Assembly: GCA_964036295.1 (NCBI GenBank)
Contig: OZ038468.1
Span: forward strand, 11,604,183 to 11,668,182
Source: Plumapathes pennacea
Taxonomy: Eukaryota > Cnidaria > Anthozoa > Antipatharia > Myriopathidae
DNA: 64,000 nucleotides
Direction: 5' to 3'
The position numbers were made by a program, and so were the translations under genes. How positions within the stretch are numbered: the first letter of the stretch is position 1; every line of letters begins with the position of its first letter. A model generated the notes under the pieces. It did not search any database. It was not told the DNA's origin and worked only from the letters and a program-made list of their open reading frames with translations. This document shows positions 34,608 to 49,600 of the stretch, piece by piece.

Positions 34608-37600
34608 AAATGCAATATAATTGAATCGCGAGCACAAGTTGTAGTTGGCTAATCATCATCATTATACGAATGTAGCATGAGACAAAAGACATCTAAAAAC
34701 CAAACCTCTCGTTTTCTTGACGGCACACTCTCGATTTCCTTTGATTCCTCCCACGTGTTGTACGACTGCTCTCCAGACCTCTCCGAACGCTCCGACTCCC
34801 AGGAAACCCTGAATGAACACGTCCTTATCCAGGACTTCCCAGGGGTCTGAGGGGCGCCGGTGTCTCATTGGCACAGCAGGCGCCACCTCAGGAGGGCTTT
34901 CAATAGTGCTGTGTTGGAATAATCAGAGGCTCCTGTGAGCCAACTCGTGGATGAGAAACGCTATAGATCTATCCTCTGTATATAGCATTGGAAAATATAG
35001 CATTGAAGCCATACAAGTACTGTGATTTTAGCCAACGCTACGGTTCAAAGGTGCTAAAAAGCTTTCGATCGATCGAACTGTAAAATCCAGGTGAAGTCAG
35101 CAGTTCGGTCTTAATTCTCAAGAACATGTGCCTTGAAAAGCAAAGGACTCCAAACGTAAAAGATCAGCTCATCGCTTTTGCGATTCTCAACCTCTGTTTC
35201 AAACGTCAAGTATTCTCGGTCGCAAACTGGCCGCCATTTTGTTTGCAAGGCCTGCAAACAGTGTTATGCACTGGTCAGCGGAACCCCTTTTCCGCCGGAA
35301 GTTTACACCCATGGAACGAGCGAGTGAAACTTCCCACCACTCACAACAACTCGTTTATTGCCTCGCATTCACGAGTTAAAAACGTTAAAAATTATTTTTC
35401 ACTGCAATATCATCCTGTTTAAGTTAAACTCTTTATAGAAATTCTGTTTAAACTAGACAGGCATTGCCAGTGAGCTCGCGGCGTTAGTTGGGTCGAGAGC
35501 AGAATAAACTAAAATGGAAAGCAAGGACAAGAGCGGAACTTCCGGGAGACTTCCAGTTTCTCAGCAGAAATATATCACACAGTAAAGAGAACTTGGCTTT
35601 TGACACCTTGCTCAAATGAAACCTGATTAAACTATAAATTTATCATTACAATACTCATACACTTGGTTCTTAAAGGTTGAGCGACCCTGCATTTTGAGAA
35701 TGCGTGACATCTCTTCTTATGCACAATCGACTTTGACTCTTATTTCTAATCGGAGGCCACGATTAATCCAGCCTTCGCTTCAATACTTATGTGTTTTCTT
35801 TTATTGACTGAATACGTTTCCTCTATCAGGCTTTCGAATATTCGTGCTCTGTAACAAATATAAAATTGAAAGCGAGCAATGTAACACGAGACATGTTTAA
35901 AATATTATTGCGGTTTTGTTCACAGTGTGTTCAGTCCATTTATGACTGCAAACTCAATGCTTCGACTACTTCGGTGTATTTTTCATTTCTGGCATAAAAT
36001 GCCCATTGCGAAACAAAGGCTACATGATCGAATGAAAGAAACATTTCAACAGGCAATGTACGATAAGCAGAAGAATTTTATGAGGCAATAAATGTCATGT
36101 ACAGTGTATTGCATATAAAATCGCTATTGTTTTACGGCTAAAGCTCACCGTAGCTTTGGTTTCTGTTTTCGCCCTGTTTTCTTCCCAGAAGTATTTCGTG
36201 TCGCCACAGAAAGTTCCGTCGGGACTAAATATTTAGCGGTGACAGAGATATTTGCAATTCCCCAGCGGTATCCATCAAACATCTGTTTACGGCTATTCTC
36301 GAAGCTTCCGCGGTGAACTAAAGAACGCAAGCTAAAATCATTCCCTAACATCCAGTTTATCAGTGCGCGTTCCACAAAGCCAAACGGTGTTGAGTTTGGA
36401 TTAAATGCAGTTAACTTTTACAGACAAGTACCTAGCAATTCACTGGCCACACTCGAGTTGTTTAACGAAGTCAATTACGTCATTGCATATCACGTGATAA
36501 TCTGAACCCATCACCGTGTGCAGATTCGTAACCCAGAAAACTAATAACATGACGAAAAAGACACGGCGTGTGATTTAAAGCTCGACGGGCCACGCACGCA
36601 AATAACGGCGCGGAAACTGTGAAGCTTTTTATGCTTTCTGGAACTGCTTTTTCGACCAATAAATTGATGTCCTCCTCAGTAGTCATCTTGTAATGATTTT
36701 TGTGACTAAATAAATAGAACTGTGTTCGGATATTGTCACTAAACAGCGTTAGTTCGCCAGGCGGGGGTTATTCGCTGATGACGTCCGCTCACGAGCGGAC
36801 GTTATTCGGTCACGTGTCACGATTCTACCAATCACGCGCGGGAGGAAATATTTGATGGGTCATAATGTAGAATATGTGTTTATTTGTACCTCGCGGGTGT
36901 TATTTTATCTCGCGGCTCGTAAGAACGTCTTCTAGTGTTGATGTCGGTCTCAATTCTTTGAAAACTGTAACACTGACAAATGCTTCACCTTTAGACAAAC
37001 ACTGGTTACATATAATTTTTAGAATGTAACTTACCTTGCTTTAGTTCAGCAACATATTGTTCAGAAAGTGTTATAGAGACATGAAAAAAAATATGTTTGC
37101 ATGTTAGTCATATTTACAAGAAAAGCAAGTCCGACTAAAAGGTTTTAGGCGTTTAGTCTTGTAAACCTTGTTTTGCTCGGCTTATATGGATAAATATAGG
37201 TCCTTGGTAGAAACATTTGGCTATGTTTCAGTCTGTACTGGTGTTTGCAACCACGGCCAAACACCTTGGCCAACATATACGTCACGATTAGTTTATTCTT
37301 TCTTGCTGTGACGTGTTAGCAAGCGTAGATGCAATGGGCCATCTAGGTCTAACACATACATACGTACACGCATGCGCACATACATACACATGCATTTACA
37401 CAAATTCATAACATGCATACATACATATTTTTGCACCAACTACAATGGATACTTTACCGTTTTTGTTTCGACGCCTCAGAAACCATACAGCAAAAATAAC
37501 AAAAGGGCAAACGATGCCAAGAGCTATTAGTATTCCTATGATCTCCCACTTTGTACCTGTGCCTGAAAATAATTATATATATAAGAAATACGATAATCGC

Positions 37601-40600
37601 AGATACCCCCTCGCTCTGCCATTGATTGGACTTTACTTTGGTACTGCTCAACAAGAGCAGCCTTTGTTTTGCCAAAATGTTGACTCAATCTTTTCTTTGA
37701 AGTCAAGTGCTACACAAAAAGAAAGGAGAAAAAGAATGGTGTGTTTTGCGGTACTTTTGCGTTGAAAAAAAGAGTCGATTGCGTGACGCCGTACGTATTT
37801 CCCACGGTCGGCACGTCAAATTAATTCATACAGTCTACCAAGCAAGTTCTCAAATTTAATACTTAAATTTTGAAGTTGGTCGGCCGCCGTTGTACGGGGA
37901 AAAAGAAACACTGATTTTCCAATTTTGAATCCATAGGCAGCACAATCAAATAGGCTTCCTGTGCGATTTTTAACTTCGCCCACGAAGTGGGGCGAGCTTA
38001 AGGGAGTCGCGATGTCCCTCCAACCTTCTGTGTCAACAATGAACTTCCAAATAAGGATTTTTTTCAATTCCAAATTTGGGCATGATCTTGTTACGCGTTA
38101 TAATAGTAGTTCTCCAAGTAGGTTTTGTGCGGGAGCTTTTCTTAAGCAGGTCTTTTCCGCGGGTAGCGGGTAACGCGTGACGGGTGACGGGTAGCGGGTG
38201 ACGGGTAACGGGCAGCGGGTGACAAACAAGTCAGGCAGATGAACACCGCTATTCTGGTGGTCAAGCATTCGAAGTTTGTTTGGTCACTGAGCCTAAAAGT
38301 TTCCGCGAATGTAGATTACATTGTGATTATTAAGGCATGAAAATATAACGCCGTTGAGCGCGGACGCTGAAGACACTGAAATTAATAGTCAAACTGCATG
38401 GCTATTATTTTTGTACTGTTATCATGAAATGCAGCCATTTCGTTGTTTTTAAACGAAAGCCAGCCGCTGAATGAGGGTGCAACAGCAGCTTGTGAACTTG
38501 AAATGTTTGACGAACACTCGCGTTACTATTTAAACGGAGTGCCGGTAAAGGTAAATAAAGTCGATTTATATTCAGAAGCAACTCGACCAGAGAACCGTCG
38601 CACATTCTTTTACGCAAACTTCGAAGACTCTTGGAAAAAAAGAAACAATGTCGCTGTCACTTGTTCAAATTGTCATATTCCACAGAAATAAAAACTGTAC
38701 ACAACTGGAAGAAGAATAATGCGTGACCGAAACCGCAAGTCATGTCCTTGAACTTGAAACTCAGCCAAAAGAAGAACGGCACAATTTTCTCTACATATGT
38801 ATTTAGTTTGGATGCAGCCCAGGCTTAGTATCATGGCTTCTGATAAATTTGTAGGTGTCGAATACTAGCTGTGTATGATACTAGGTACTGGAAGAAGAAT
38901 TCAAAAGTGAATATGATTGACCAAAACCGTAAGTACAGTTGTCAACAAGTTATAAAGTGTATCAGTTTTCCCTAAAATTTATTTAACTTGAAACTCAGCC
39001 AAAAGAAGAAAGCCACAGTTTTTATTGCGCACGTATTTAGTTTGGATGCAGCCCAGGCTGGAATATCATGGTCTCTGATAAACATTGAGGTGTCGAAAAA
39101 GTCACGGATAGATCTTTTTTTCTTGGGAAGTCCCGTCACGATTCAAAGTACTAAATGATTGCCGCAGTGTTTTGGAGATAAATCTAAATTCTCTCATTTC
39201 GAGCGCCACATATAGTTTTCACCCTCTGCCGCCTTGTAAATGGAGGGTTTTTAAAACTAAGACTTATTCGAATACGCAGTTAAGCAAAGTGGAGGCCCGC
39301 GGAAACCGTTCCGAAACTTCCACATACCAAAAATTGAGCAAATTATAAAATGTGACCTTAAGCCGCAAAAATAATTTCACAAGTTCGCGAGCTTAGAGCT
39401 GCCTTTCTGCTTTGATTTGCTGTATTCAGTCCTTTTAAAAAATATTCGAAAAACTTGTTTCATTGTTATATAGAAATGCCAATCCCAAACTAACTTTTGC
39501 AAACAATTATCGAATTTGTCTCTGCCTCATTAAATAGTAGAAAAGTATGCCCGAGCTAGCAAGTGCGACGAAACCTATCGATTGACAAGAAATGGACGAC
39601 CTTTCAGCGGCGACGCTGCTTTGGTTTTTTTACTCTGGACTGCATCCACCAGACTCAGGTATGCATATTTAATGAGCTAGAATTGCTTTGTATGTGAACC
39701 CGCTCAAAACAGCATGATTTCTCCCAAAATCAAAGCAAAACTTGAACGGTTTACTTCAAATTATACACGGGCTTCAGACCTATTGTAGTCATACTTCAAA
39801 GGGCTTGTGAACGATTCGCGCTGCAATCACCGCCTCTCGTATTACAGCTTGTTACAGTTTTAGTCTTGAATAGTAATCTAAATAAATAGAGTAAATTTTA
39901 GCGGTTTCTTTTTCGCAGGATCTTTTTTTTATGGGACCAAGTTTTTGTGGATTGTTGGAAAATCCATGAAATTTGCGAAAAGCTCATGCCACGCGGTAAT
40001 GTATTCTTTACAAAAATGTTACCTTACTAACTGATTATTTAAATATATGTACCAATTGCGTTCCTGCTTTAACGAACAGGAATACGCTGTTTTAGCGCTA
40101 AGAAATCACATGATAAACTGAACTTCCAATTTGGCGTCGACAGGCCTCATTTAACATATAGCAAAGGATTTGCAGGTACACCCATAATGCAACTAGAACA
40201 ACGAACATCAAGAAGTGGTCGCGGCCGCTTTTATGGCCGAGGTTTCACAAACCGACAATACTTTAATTGAGGAAACAATCGGAACTTTGGTGAGCAGAGG
40301 CGGATACGGAGTTTTCAAAAAGGCGGTATTAGCAGGGATTCGATTTTAACGGCCAGCCTCAAACGGTCTTCAGGTCAGTTCTGCCAGTACGGCCGTTAAA
40401 AGTAAACACTTGTACCCGCAAGCAACTAAGAAGTCCAAGAAACCGCACTGCTAGTTCTTTAGAAAACAACACCGGCCATCAGTGCAATTCACCTTGTATC
40501 CGCCGCTGGTTAGGTAGTCGCTTACACAAGGTTTCATTGGTAGAATTTTGACTGAGAAGCCAATTTGGCCGGTTTGGAGGTTGGGCCGTTCCTTCGTTTT

Positions 40601-43600
40601 ACGAAGAGGTTTTTATTGAGTAACCAGGAATCAATCGAGACTTTGATTGGGTGGTACTATTCAGAAAACTGAGTAGCCAGTTTGGAGTGGTTTAGGTGGT
40701 CGCTTACGAGAGGTTTACACAAGTAATTTGATTGAGGAATCAATTGGGAAATTGGTCAGACGATCGCTGAAGGTGCTCACATTGTGCCCAATGATTGTGG
40801 TCTGTACGCAAATGTATGTCATGCTTATTATTGGTTGTGATACTTTTAGAACTTGGTAACGTGGCAGCTTACCGGCAGACGGCGAACCACCGTCGCATGC
40901 GCTACACTGGTGAACCACTGGAGCTTTCCCGTTATTGCAAGTCCCGGGGGGACAACGAAAAGCTTGATTTCCACCCTCTGGACAGTAGTGATCCTCTGGA
41001 CATGGTCCTGGATGAGAATCAGAAGTACGGCCTCAGAGACAGACAAATTTACAACCAGAAGACGGCAAATCACCGTTTAAAAGGAATAATCAAGAATAAC
41101 AAGACCCACAACTCTATGCGCGCCCCGTAGTTTCGTTATTTGAGGCGTTCATGTTGTATTGCAAAGAAAAATGCACATTGTTTTTGTTAATTTTTGGCTA
41201 ACTTTGAAGATGTCAAAGAAACATTTACAAATATCGACTCAAATCTAAACATTTATAGAGACAAATCAGCAAGAAGGGATGATTCCCGCCCTAGTGTGCT
41301 AACGTTTATCCATCATAGCCGCGCCATGAGCCCTGACGTCACCAGTGAGCTTCGCTCTCCAAACCCTGTCACTCCAACGATCGAAATGCAGATTCTTCTA
41401 ACTTTGTCATTATAAAACGGATGTGTGATGTAGAGTAATAGTAGATAGTCTAATAAACAGCTATCATCTGGGCTATCGAATGCCAATTTCTCTATACTGT
41501 AAAATATATCTCTAGTGAGAAACTGAAGGAGAAAATCGAAGTTGATCACTTCAAAAGTAATGTGGCCTCACCTGTTTGAAGAAACATTGTCGTCTTTCTT
41601 AATCCATTAAATGTGCCTGCTGCACACGTGTAAGTCCCTTCATCGGCCTGGGACACATTCTTTATCTCAAGCTTTGTGTCCAATATATGGTCATGAACAG
41701 AAACGTGGTTGATGGTGAAACGATGGTTTTCGCTAATAAGCCCTCCTGACGAATTAAGAAATGCTATGATATTTGAGTTGATGGCCTTGCACGTGATGTT
41801 GATGCTTCCTCCGAGGTACGCTACATTTCCTTCTCCGTCCAACTCGAAAGAGCTGATAACTGGCCCGTTACCTTCCTTGACTAACGAAAAAATATTGATA
41901 ATAGTTAGATATCTTAATTTCATAATACTCATATTAGTTTTATCAGCTTGTTTTCCATTTTCTATCTCCTTTGTCTAATCTTATGGGGTGGCTAAACGAT
42001 GAAAATTGGCTTGAGTTCTTTCAAAATTTGAGCTCCATTAAACTTGAGACAACTCGAGCCAATTCGCAAAGTTGGCTGGAGTTGGCAGTACCGTTTGGCC
42101 AGGGCTTTAGAGTTTGATCACTGGCTGATAAAATGGCTGAAATGTTTTTCAAAAAACCGTTTAAAGAAACAATAGAAAAACTTCCCCTTCCCCTCTCATC
42201 CCATTCTTTGCCTTTACTAACCCAACACATTGACCATAACTGTCTCCGACGCAGTCCCATTATCATTGGTTGCAGAGCAGGTAAAGTTCCCCTTATCGTC
42301 AAGCTCCGCACTGGATATGGTGAGACTCTCATTGCATAAACCTCTGGCGTATCTCTTTTCTTGTGTTTCAGTAAATGCAGCTCCATTGAATAGCCACTTA
42401 ATATGGGCAGGAGGGTTGGCCTTGACAGTACACTTGATGACAATATGATCGTCAACGAATTTTTCCTTCGACTTCCCGTCTATGGTCACGGTTGGGGGAC
42501 CTGGAAACAAATACTTCAATATTAATGAGAGAAATATCTTATATCTTATATCTCTATCTCCGTCTGTCTGTCTGTCTGTCTGTCTTCCTATTTAGTGTCT
42601 CTGTATCTGCTTGTCTCCCGTGTCTACCCACACATCCGTGTCTGCATCTATGTTTGCCTCTAAGAACGATGTACTTAATGGATTAAACGGTTTAGATTTT
42701 ACGACTTTTCATGTTACCTGCACGATTTGACATAACGTGTACACGGCCGTCCTCGGTGCATCCTGACTTGTAATTATAAAGTGAACGTCTTTTCAACAAG
42801 ACACCAGCTCCTTTGCCTGAAATTCAAACACAAGCACGATATATTGGGCACATATTACCAGCAACACAGCAGAAATACGTTCTTGACGTCTCTTCCGCTG
42901 GTCAGCGCTTGTCGCCATGGCTATTTAACTTCTCATAATTCAAGGTAAAATTTCACACTGTGTGCAAGCCTTATTTTTCCTGTGCACAACGTATATTATA
43001 GAAAATGCATTGAGCTACAATCCTGGCCAAAAGTATGTGGAACACTCAAACATTGCTCTCTTTTTAACAACGAAAGCGGCTCCTTTTCCAAAGGTTAACC
43101 CTCCCCCTTCCCCAACACAATGTTACATAAAGGGAGTGCACTGTGAGCACACTCAGTCAGCTTTTAACATCAATCGTAAAATTTTGGCCTCTCTTTCAAC
43201 GCCGTCACAAAAGTCTCTCAAAGTTGTTAAATATATTCATTTTGACAAACAAACTGTCTTAAGTAAACTCACATCTAGGGACTATTTATTTACACTAGAA
43301 ACTTATAGTAAGGCTTAGATATTTAAATATGAGTTACAGTAAAGTTGCATTAGTAACCTAAAGTACTTATCGGTGAAAAATCAACTTGCACGGAAGGATT
43401 TGCCGCGTAACGGTTACCAACTCAGGTCACGCAATGACTCAAAGTTCCACTGGGTTGCAACACAACAATAATCAGGTCCTCAAAGTTCTTTACCCGATTA
43501 GAAAGACATGTCGTTCGTTGTCCATCCGACTTAAGAACGCAGCGGAGTCACAGTATTATAAACAACAGCTGAATCACGAGTTCGGCATACTTACAAGAGT

Positions 43601-46600
43601 CATTCTCTTGTCATCAACAATTTTGCGGAGCTGCTTTTGGTTCCTTGAATGTAACATTTCCTCTGCCACAAGTTAAACGTTCTTTTTTTTAACTGAACGC
43701 TCCGTAAAACTAACTATATTTCACGGAACCCACAGTTCTTCCGGCTAGAACTACGCCACCATGTTTACTCTACAACGTGAGCCAGTGATCTGTGATGATC
43801 AGCGGTTCTGTTATGCGGTCACGCGCGAGATTTTTGTCTGTTTCTTATGCTCCCTCGCTAATCACTGTAACGATTCCTGTGGCACTACAACTTATTAAGA
43901 AGTTGTACAAATAAATGTGTCTTCCAAAGTGAACATCATTGTGGCAAATTTAGGCTTGTGTTCAGAGACAAGGAAAACAAATATGTATATAACAATCTAT
44001 CCAAAACATTTTTGGTGGTTCGGCTATTTTACGAATGTTTTCTGAGAATAAGAAAAAATGCGTACTTTTCAAAGAATACTTGACTTGTAAGCCACAGCAA
44101 GTTTTTGTGAAAGCTGAATGGTGCGCCATTCGCAACAACAGCTGAGCAAAGTACCACAATTTTCCGTGGTGTGACAAAATATGCTAAGTGCAAGCAATAT
44201 TTGCTGTAAATATTACATTTCAAGCATCAGTTGTGTGTTTATCAAGCAAACAAGAAACATTCAACAGAAGAAACAGCGTAAAGTCATTTTGTTATGCGAC
44301 AAATTTTGGTAAATGCTGTGACGCGCGCTGTGTGACCGTGACATTCTTACTGAGGTAAAAACGTGCGAAGAAAGTTGTAGCGCCTTATTATAGAGTCGTG
44401 TCGGCAGAACGCAGAAAAACGTGTTGGTCTCAGGTGAGGTCTTTGCTAGTCTTTTGAGACACCAGTTAGAGTATTCTTTGAAGACACCCCCAACATCTGG
44501 CTCTCCTGTAACGATGCCATTACGTCATTTGAAGCTTATAATTCAATTTGTCGCCTGATTTCCTCCCTCATCGCTTGACACGCCATCTCATCCCTTTCAT
44601 GCCTTAGATCAGGATCGTCTTCTTCACTTGGCACTTCAGCTTGAACCGGCCCCATTTTCATAAGCTGTGCATTAGTGTAAAACTTTCCTGGCCCAACATT
44701 GTATGCCTTCCAGACCCTAACACCCTCAAAATGAAAGGCAAAGTTGTTGAATGCTTGAACTCCCACCATAGAATGTTTGGTCATACTTTGGCAGGCTTCG
44801 TTCACCTCGCAACTGCAACATAGCATCCCTTTACGCCTCCATAAGAATCAAGGGCATTCTTCATGTCTTGAGCTGTCTGCACATTATGGCCTTCATTAAT
44901 AAATCGCCGCATGTGACTCTTCATTGCAGCAATTCTGCGTTCGCAAACGTCCTTACCAGCTTGTGGCTCACTGAAATCATATCTCACTACCTCTACGCCA
45001 GCGCGTTTGCCAGGACTGGGAAGGGACAGAATCGGGAATCTACAATGGTAGCACCCAGCATTGTCAGAACGAAAGAATGCCTGCGTAACATCTGGCTTGG
45101 TCAGGCGGACTGTCTTCAGATTGTGTTCCATGACTGATAGAACTGCGTACCAGTTCTGTGTACACTGATCAAACTCGACTAAAAATGAGGGTAGAATCAA
45201 TTGAAAGACTAGTTATTAAGGCATACTGATCTCAGTGTAGGGTTTTACTGTTGCTTAGAATAACCATAATGTATCAGCGGTAATTGCTTAAACAAGCATC
45301 CCTCCCCTCCCCCCAACTTCATCCTGCCGATTGTGAGCACCCAATATAGAACTGAACAAGACAAATGGCTCCGCATTAGATACTTAGTGATGGGGATGGG
45401 GCAGGGGCTTATTAGAGTACTTATGGTATACAAGTTAGATACTTATTTAAATAAGTTAGGTGTCCCAAATTAGTTAAGCCTGGTCCTAGCTAGCGCATAA
45501 GCATAAGCATAAGCATAAGAATAAGAATAAGAGAGCGACAGTGGCGACATAAGCATAAGCATAAGGAACGGACGTGTTTGATCCTTATGCTTATGATTAT
45601 GTCGCCACTGTCGCTCTCTTATTCTTATGCTTATGCTTGTGCTTATGCTTATGCGCTAGTGAGGACCAGGCTTTAGGCTTTTACCCTAACCTGTGTAAGT
45701 TTGACACGTAAGTAAAGTAAATAAAAGGCATGGCGCGGAGACGGTTAATCTTGCTCAAGTTTAGTTAATGATCGTAACTTTATTATAGTTGTGCTTCCTA
45801 ATTATCCATCAAATGCTTGTAAGCTAAAGATAATAATGAAACGTATAGTGTACCTCAAGTTCTCCGGTGCTGGCCTTAGTCACAGCCATAGAAACGTGCC
45901 ACGATTTCCCCTTATTTCCAAACCAGTCTTTCTGGGTTTCTCGAAAACTAGATGGGAGGAATTTCAATGCCCAATCCATGGCTATCAGCACTTGATTGCT
46001 ACAAAGGTTGTCGAGCACAGTCCTTTTTGCAGAGTCTTGGTGAACAGAGCGAAGGATATGGGCCTCCCAGTCCTCTACCCTGGGCACTGTGTTTTGCAGT
46101 TCATGCTGTATTTCTTCGAGTTGATTTTTTATGCTGTCAGTACTACTGAAAAACATGTATATTTTAGCGTAGATTTTGAGCTCCAATTTCCCTTAGACTG
46201 CTAAAAAACGTATATACTGTGTCATATAAGGCATTTCAATTACCTGCATGACTAAAACTAAGAAAATGATAGAAAAGGACAGATGTTTGGTAGAAATATG
46301 ATTTGAGTGTGAGAGTAAAGTACTGTTTCTGAATAATAAATGTTGCCTTGTGTTGCCCAAATCATTACTTTAATTATTTATATTCACCCGTATATAACTA
46401 GATGTTTGCTTCCCGTGTTTCTGTATGCGTTTTTATTTTTTGGTGCGTAATCGCATTTTTTAACACAATCATTTCATTGTTGCAACAGTAAAAACCCTAA
46501 ACAATACCTTGTTTGATTCAGCTTAGAACTGATGAAGAGGTAAGTTATAAAACAACACTCTCGAGTCCTTCGCAACGATCGCAGGCAAGGTTATGCTCGT

Positions 46601-49600
46601 GCAAACAGCCGCCCCGAAACTGTGGCTCCGCAGTGCTCAGGGTGGACACTCTACAGTGGTCCGCACAAGGACTGTCTGTACTGACATGGACCTTGAAGTC
46701 AGACTTCATGTAGGTCTTACTACTCTTAAGACGGTTCTTGATATCCCCTGTCTTTTCTTCATTCAAACCTTTATCAGTGACAAAGTATCATTTAGTGAGT
46801 ACACGGACCTATGTGACTATGTGACCCACGTACTGACATGGACCTTGAAGTCAGACTTCATGTAGGTCTTACTACTCTTAAGACGGTTCTTGATATCTCC
46901 TGTCCTTTCTTCATACGAACCTTTATCAGTGACAAAGTATCATTTGGTGAGTACACGGATCTATGTGACTATGTGACCCACGTACTGACATGGACCTTGA
47001 AGTCAGACTTCATGTAGGTCTTACTACTCTTAAGACGGTTCTTGATGTCTCCTGTCCTTTCTTCATTCAAACCTTTATCAGTGACAAAGTAACATTTGGT
47101 GAATACACGGACCTATCTATTTTGTGGTAGATTCTTGTGGTATTTTACCATTGTCTTTTTTACACGACTATAAAGGCTGGTTTTCACTAGCGCATAAGCA
47201 TAAGCATAAGCATAAGCATAAGCCAGTGAGGACAGCAGCGACATGAACATAAGCACATACGCACGCGCAGTGAATCCTGTTTTAGCGAAACTCTCGGCAC
47301 CAGCTCTCCTCTTTGTTAAAAAGCATGGCGGACGATCACGCTTTGGAGGAGTTGTTTCTTTATGGGGCCCTTTATGGTTGCCTCATCATCCTCCTTCGCT
47401 TAAGAAAACGGCGAAGAGAAAGACAGAGGCCCAGAAGGCCTAAACACTTTTGGATCGGATAAATTTATCGACGCAGGCAAGCCCAAGGAGAATTTAATAA
47501 CCTGGGGCCGTATTCACCAAACTTTCGTAAGAAAGTTCGTAAGCAAGTTCGTACGAACAAAAGTTATGCAGTTCGTAAGAAAGTTCATAAGTGCTATTCA
47601 CAAAACTTGCGTACGAAGTTCGCAGCGATACGCTTCGTAAATTCATTAAACCAATCACTGCAAAGTTTACATTTCACCCAAAACGTGGCCACGGCGCTTC
47701 GAACAGATCAGAATGAATGGAGAACATTCCAGAACTAAATTTTTATTACCGTTACTGACATAAAAACAATACGAAACGACTCAGACGATGGCCGTTTGTC
47801 AAGGATACGGCTCATAAACGGTGAACAGATCGTGAAATCGCGGGACGACGAGTCGACAACTCTGCATATCCCGGGTTCAATTTATAAAGCAATACCGACT
47901 ACTCGTCTGAAAGTATTTTATATTAAGAAAGTCACAGTCACATACCAATTTCAGCCGCGTCCTGTCGGCTCGTCCCGATCCGCCATTCACTCAAATTGAA
48001 TATCAACATTTTCTTGCATAAATTCAGACCCTTAAACAATCCAGTGGCCTTCTCTCTATTGTGGATATCTATCAGAATAAGCTTCCAAACCCAAAAAACG
48101 GACAGGTTCAACGCAACAACGTTGTTTGCAGTTCGAGTAGTTCGTTCCAGCATGATCGCAATTATGTGCGAGTCAATTCCAACTGCGATCATCGCAGTTG
48201 GAATTGACTCACACATTAGTTCTGCAATGCATCTTGAAATGACCTGCCATTGAAGAGAAGTTGTCCACCTCGTTGCCATCAGGTTGTGTCCTTTATACTG
48301 TTGTCAGTGGACCGCTTATTACTCGTTGATGGGTGAAAGAAGACCGAATTACGGAGCAAGTGATTTCTTGAATGACAGTGCCAAACTCGCACAAACAGTT
48401 TTGACAGGAGGTCATCAAAATTGAGCATTTGAATGGTTTCTTCTGTCCCTCTACTCTGTGCGGAGAAAATATTTGGATCTTGTGTCTCTTGGTCTTGCCG
48501 GAATCGGGCAAATCGACGGGCGTATAAGCTGCATTACGAACAAACATTGTTCGTACGAAAGGTCATGAGCTTGCGTAAAGTTACGAACAAAATTTACGAA
48601 CATTTGTTTTGGTGAATACCGACTAACGTGAGTTACGATGCGTAAGTCGTACTTCCGAACATTTTCGTGCGTACGAAAGTTTGGTAAATACGGCCCCTGG
48701 TTAGAGAACTTCGAGGAGGAGATAGGGAGTTGTATTTTAGGTAATGTAAATATAGTGTCTTTGGTTATAAATACAGGATTTCGTATTCAGATGTAATAAA
48801 AACTGAAGAAACCGACTCATTCTTGAGAATCCACATTTTTATCAAGATTTCATGTCAGAGATCTAGCTAGGGAGGATTGTGAAATAAATCTGTAAACAGA
48901 TCAGTAGAAATGTATTGCAGATTTTTCAATATATATAAACTGCAGTGGGTATCAGGATGGATGTAGGATTTCAGGGGCAGATCCAGACCGGTTTATGAAA
49001 ACCAGTCAGAATTTTTAATTCAGCTCTCAGCCATAGGAAACTGGCAACTGGCTGAGCCAAATCTCTTTTTTTTTCACCGAACGGAAGGAATCCGTCTTCG
49101 GCATTCACACATTTGGGATCTGGTCAGATTTTCTCCTGGATTCAAAACAACCTTGTCACAGCTGTCAAGACTACACATCATCCAAGAAACAATAATGAGC
49201 ACTTTCTTTAGAAAATCTATTATAATATAACAACATGAGAAAAAATAAAGCATTATTTTATATTATAATAGTCATATGTAATAGGGGCATTGCATATTGT
49301 TGGATTGGATGCAAATTAATCTTTTCAAACAGCTGTATAAAGAAATATTTAGCCAGCTTGTATTGTTGTAGTGAATTGCTAGCAAATTTTCCCATATTCT
49401 TAGGGGAACTGCTAATCTCCCATAATATATTTTCGTTTATTACTTGGCCTATAGCCAAGTCTAGAAATGGCCTCTTTTTTTTTGTTTTGTTTTGTTTTGT
49501 TTTTTTGTTTTGGGGTCGAGAAATGGCACACGCTGATTGGTTGGGCGCTCTATTTATGAACACGTGATTTTTGCTGACGCGTTCTGTTCTTCGGATGTTG

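Larger units (their letters stand above)
40334..42990. repeat. Segmental duplication block, copy B
   Basis: The counterpart of 5555-9047, without the 837-bp insertion. It lies inside the RTK gene and holds exons 2 and 3 on minus and the secreted-protein ORF on plus. Confidence 0.9.

Noticed and set aside
37445..37765. A 106-codon plus-strand ORF starting MDTLPFLFRR
   Set aside because: It is the reverse-strand shadow of the RTK transmembrane exon, which has splice sites and phase on the minus strand.
38158..38222. The GGGTRRC array as an interstitial telomere
   Set aside because: The unit is a degenerate heptamer, not the metazoan hexamer TTAGGG.
45478..45671. CATAAG arrays as a CRISPR-like or satellite array
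   Set aside because: The units lack unique spacers and are arranged as one palindrome, which fits a miniature transposon.
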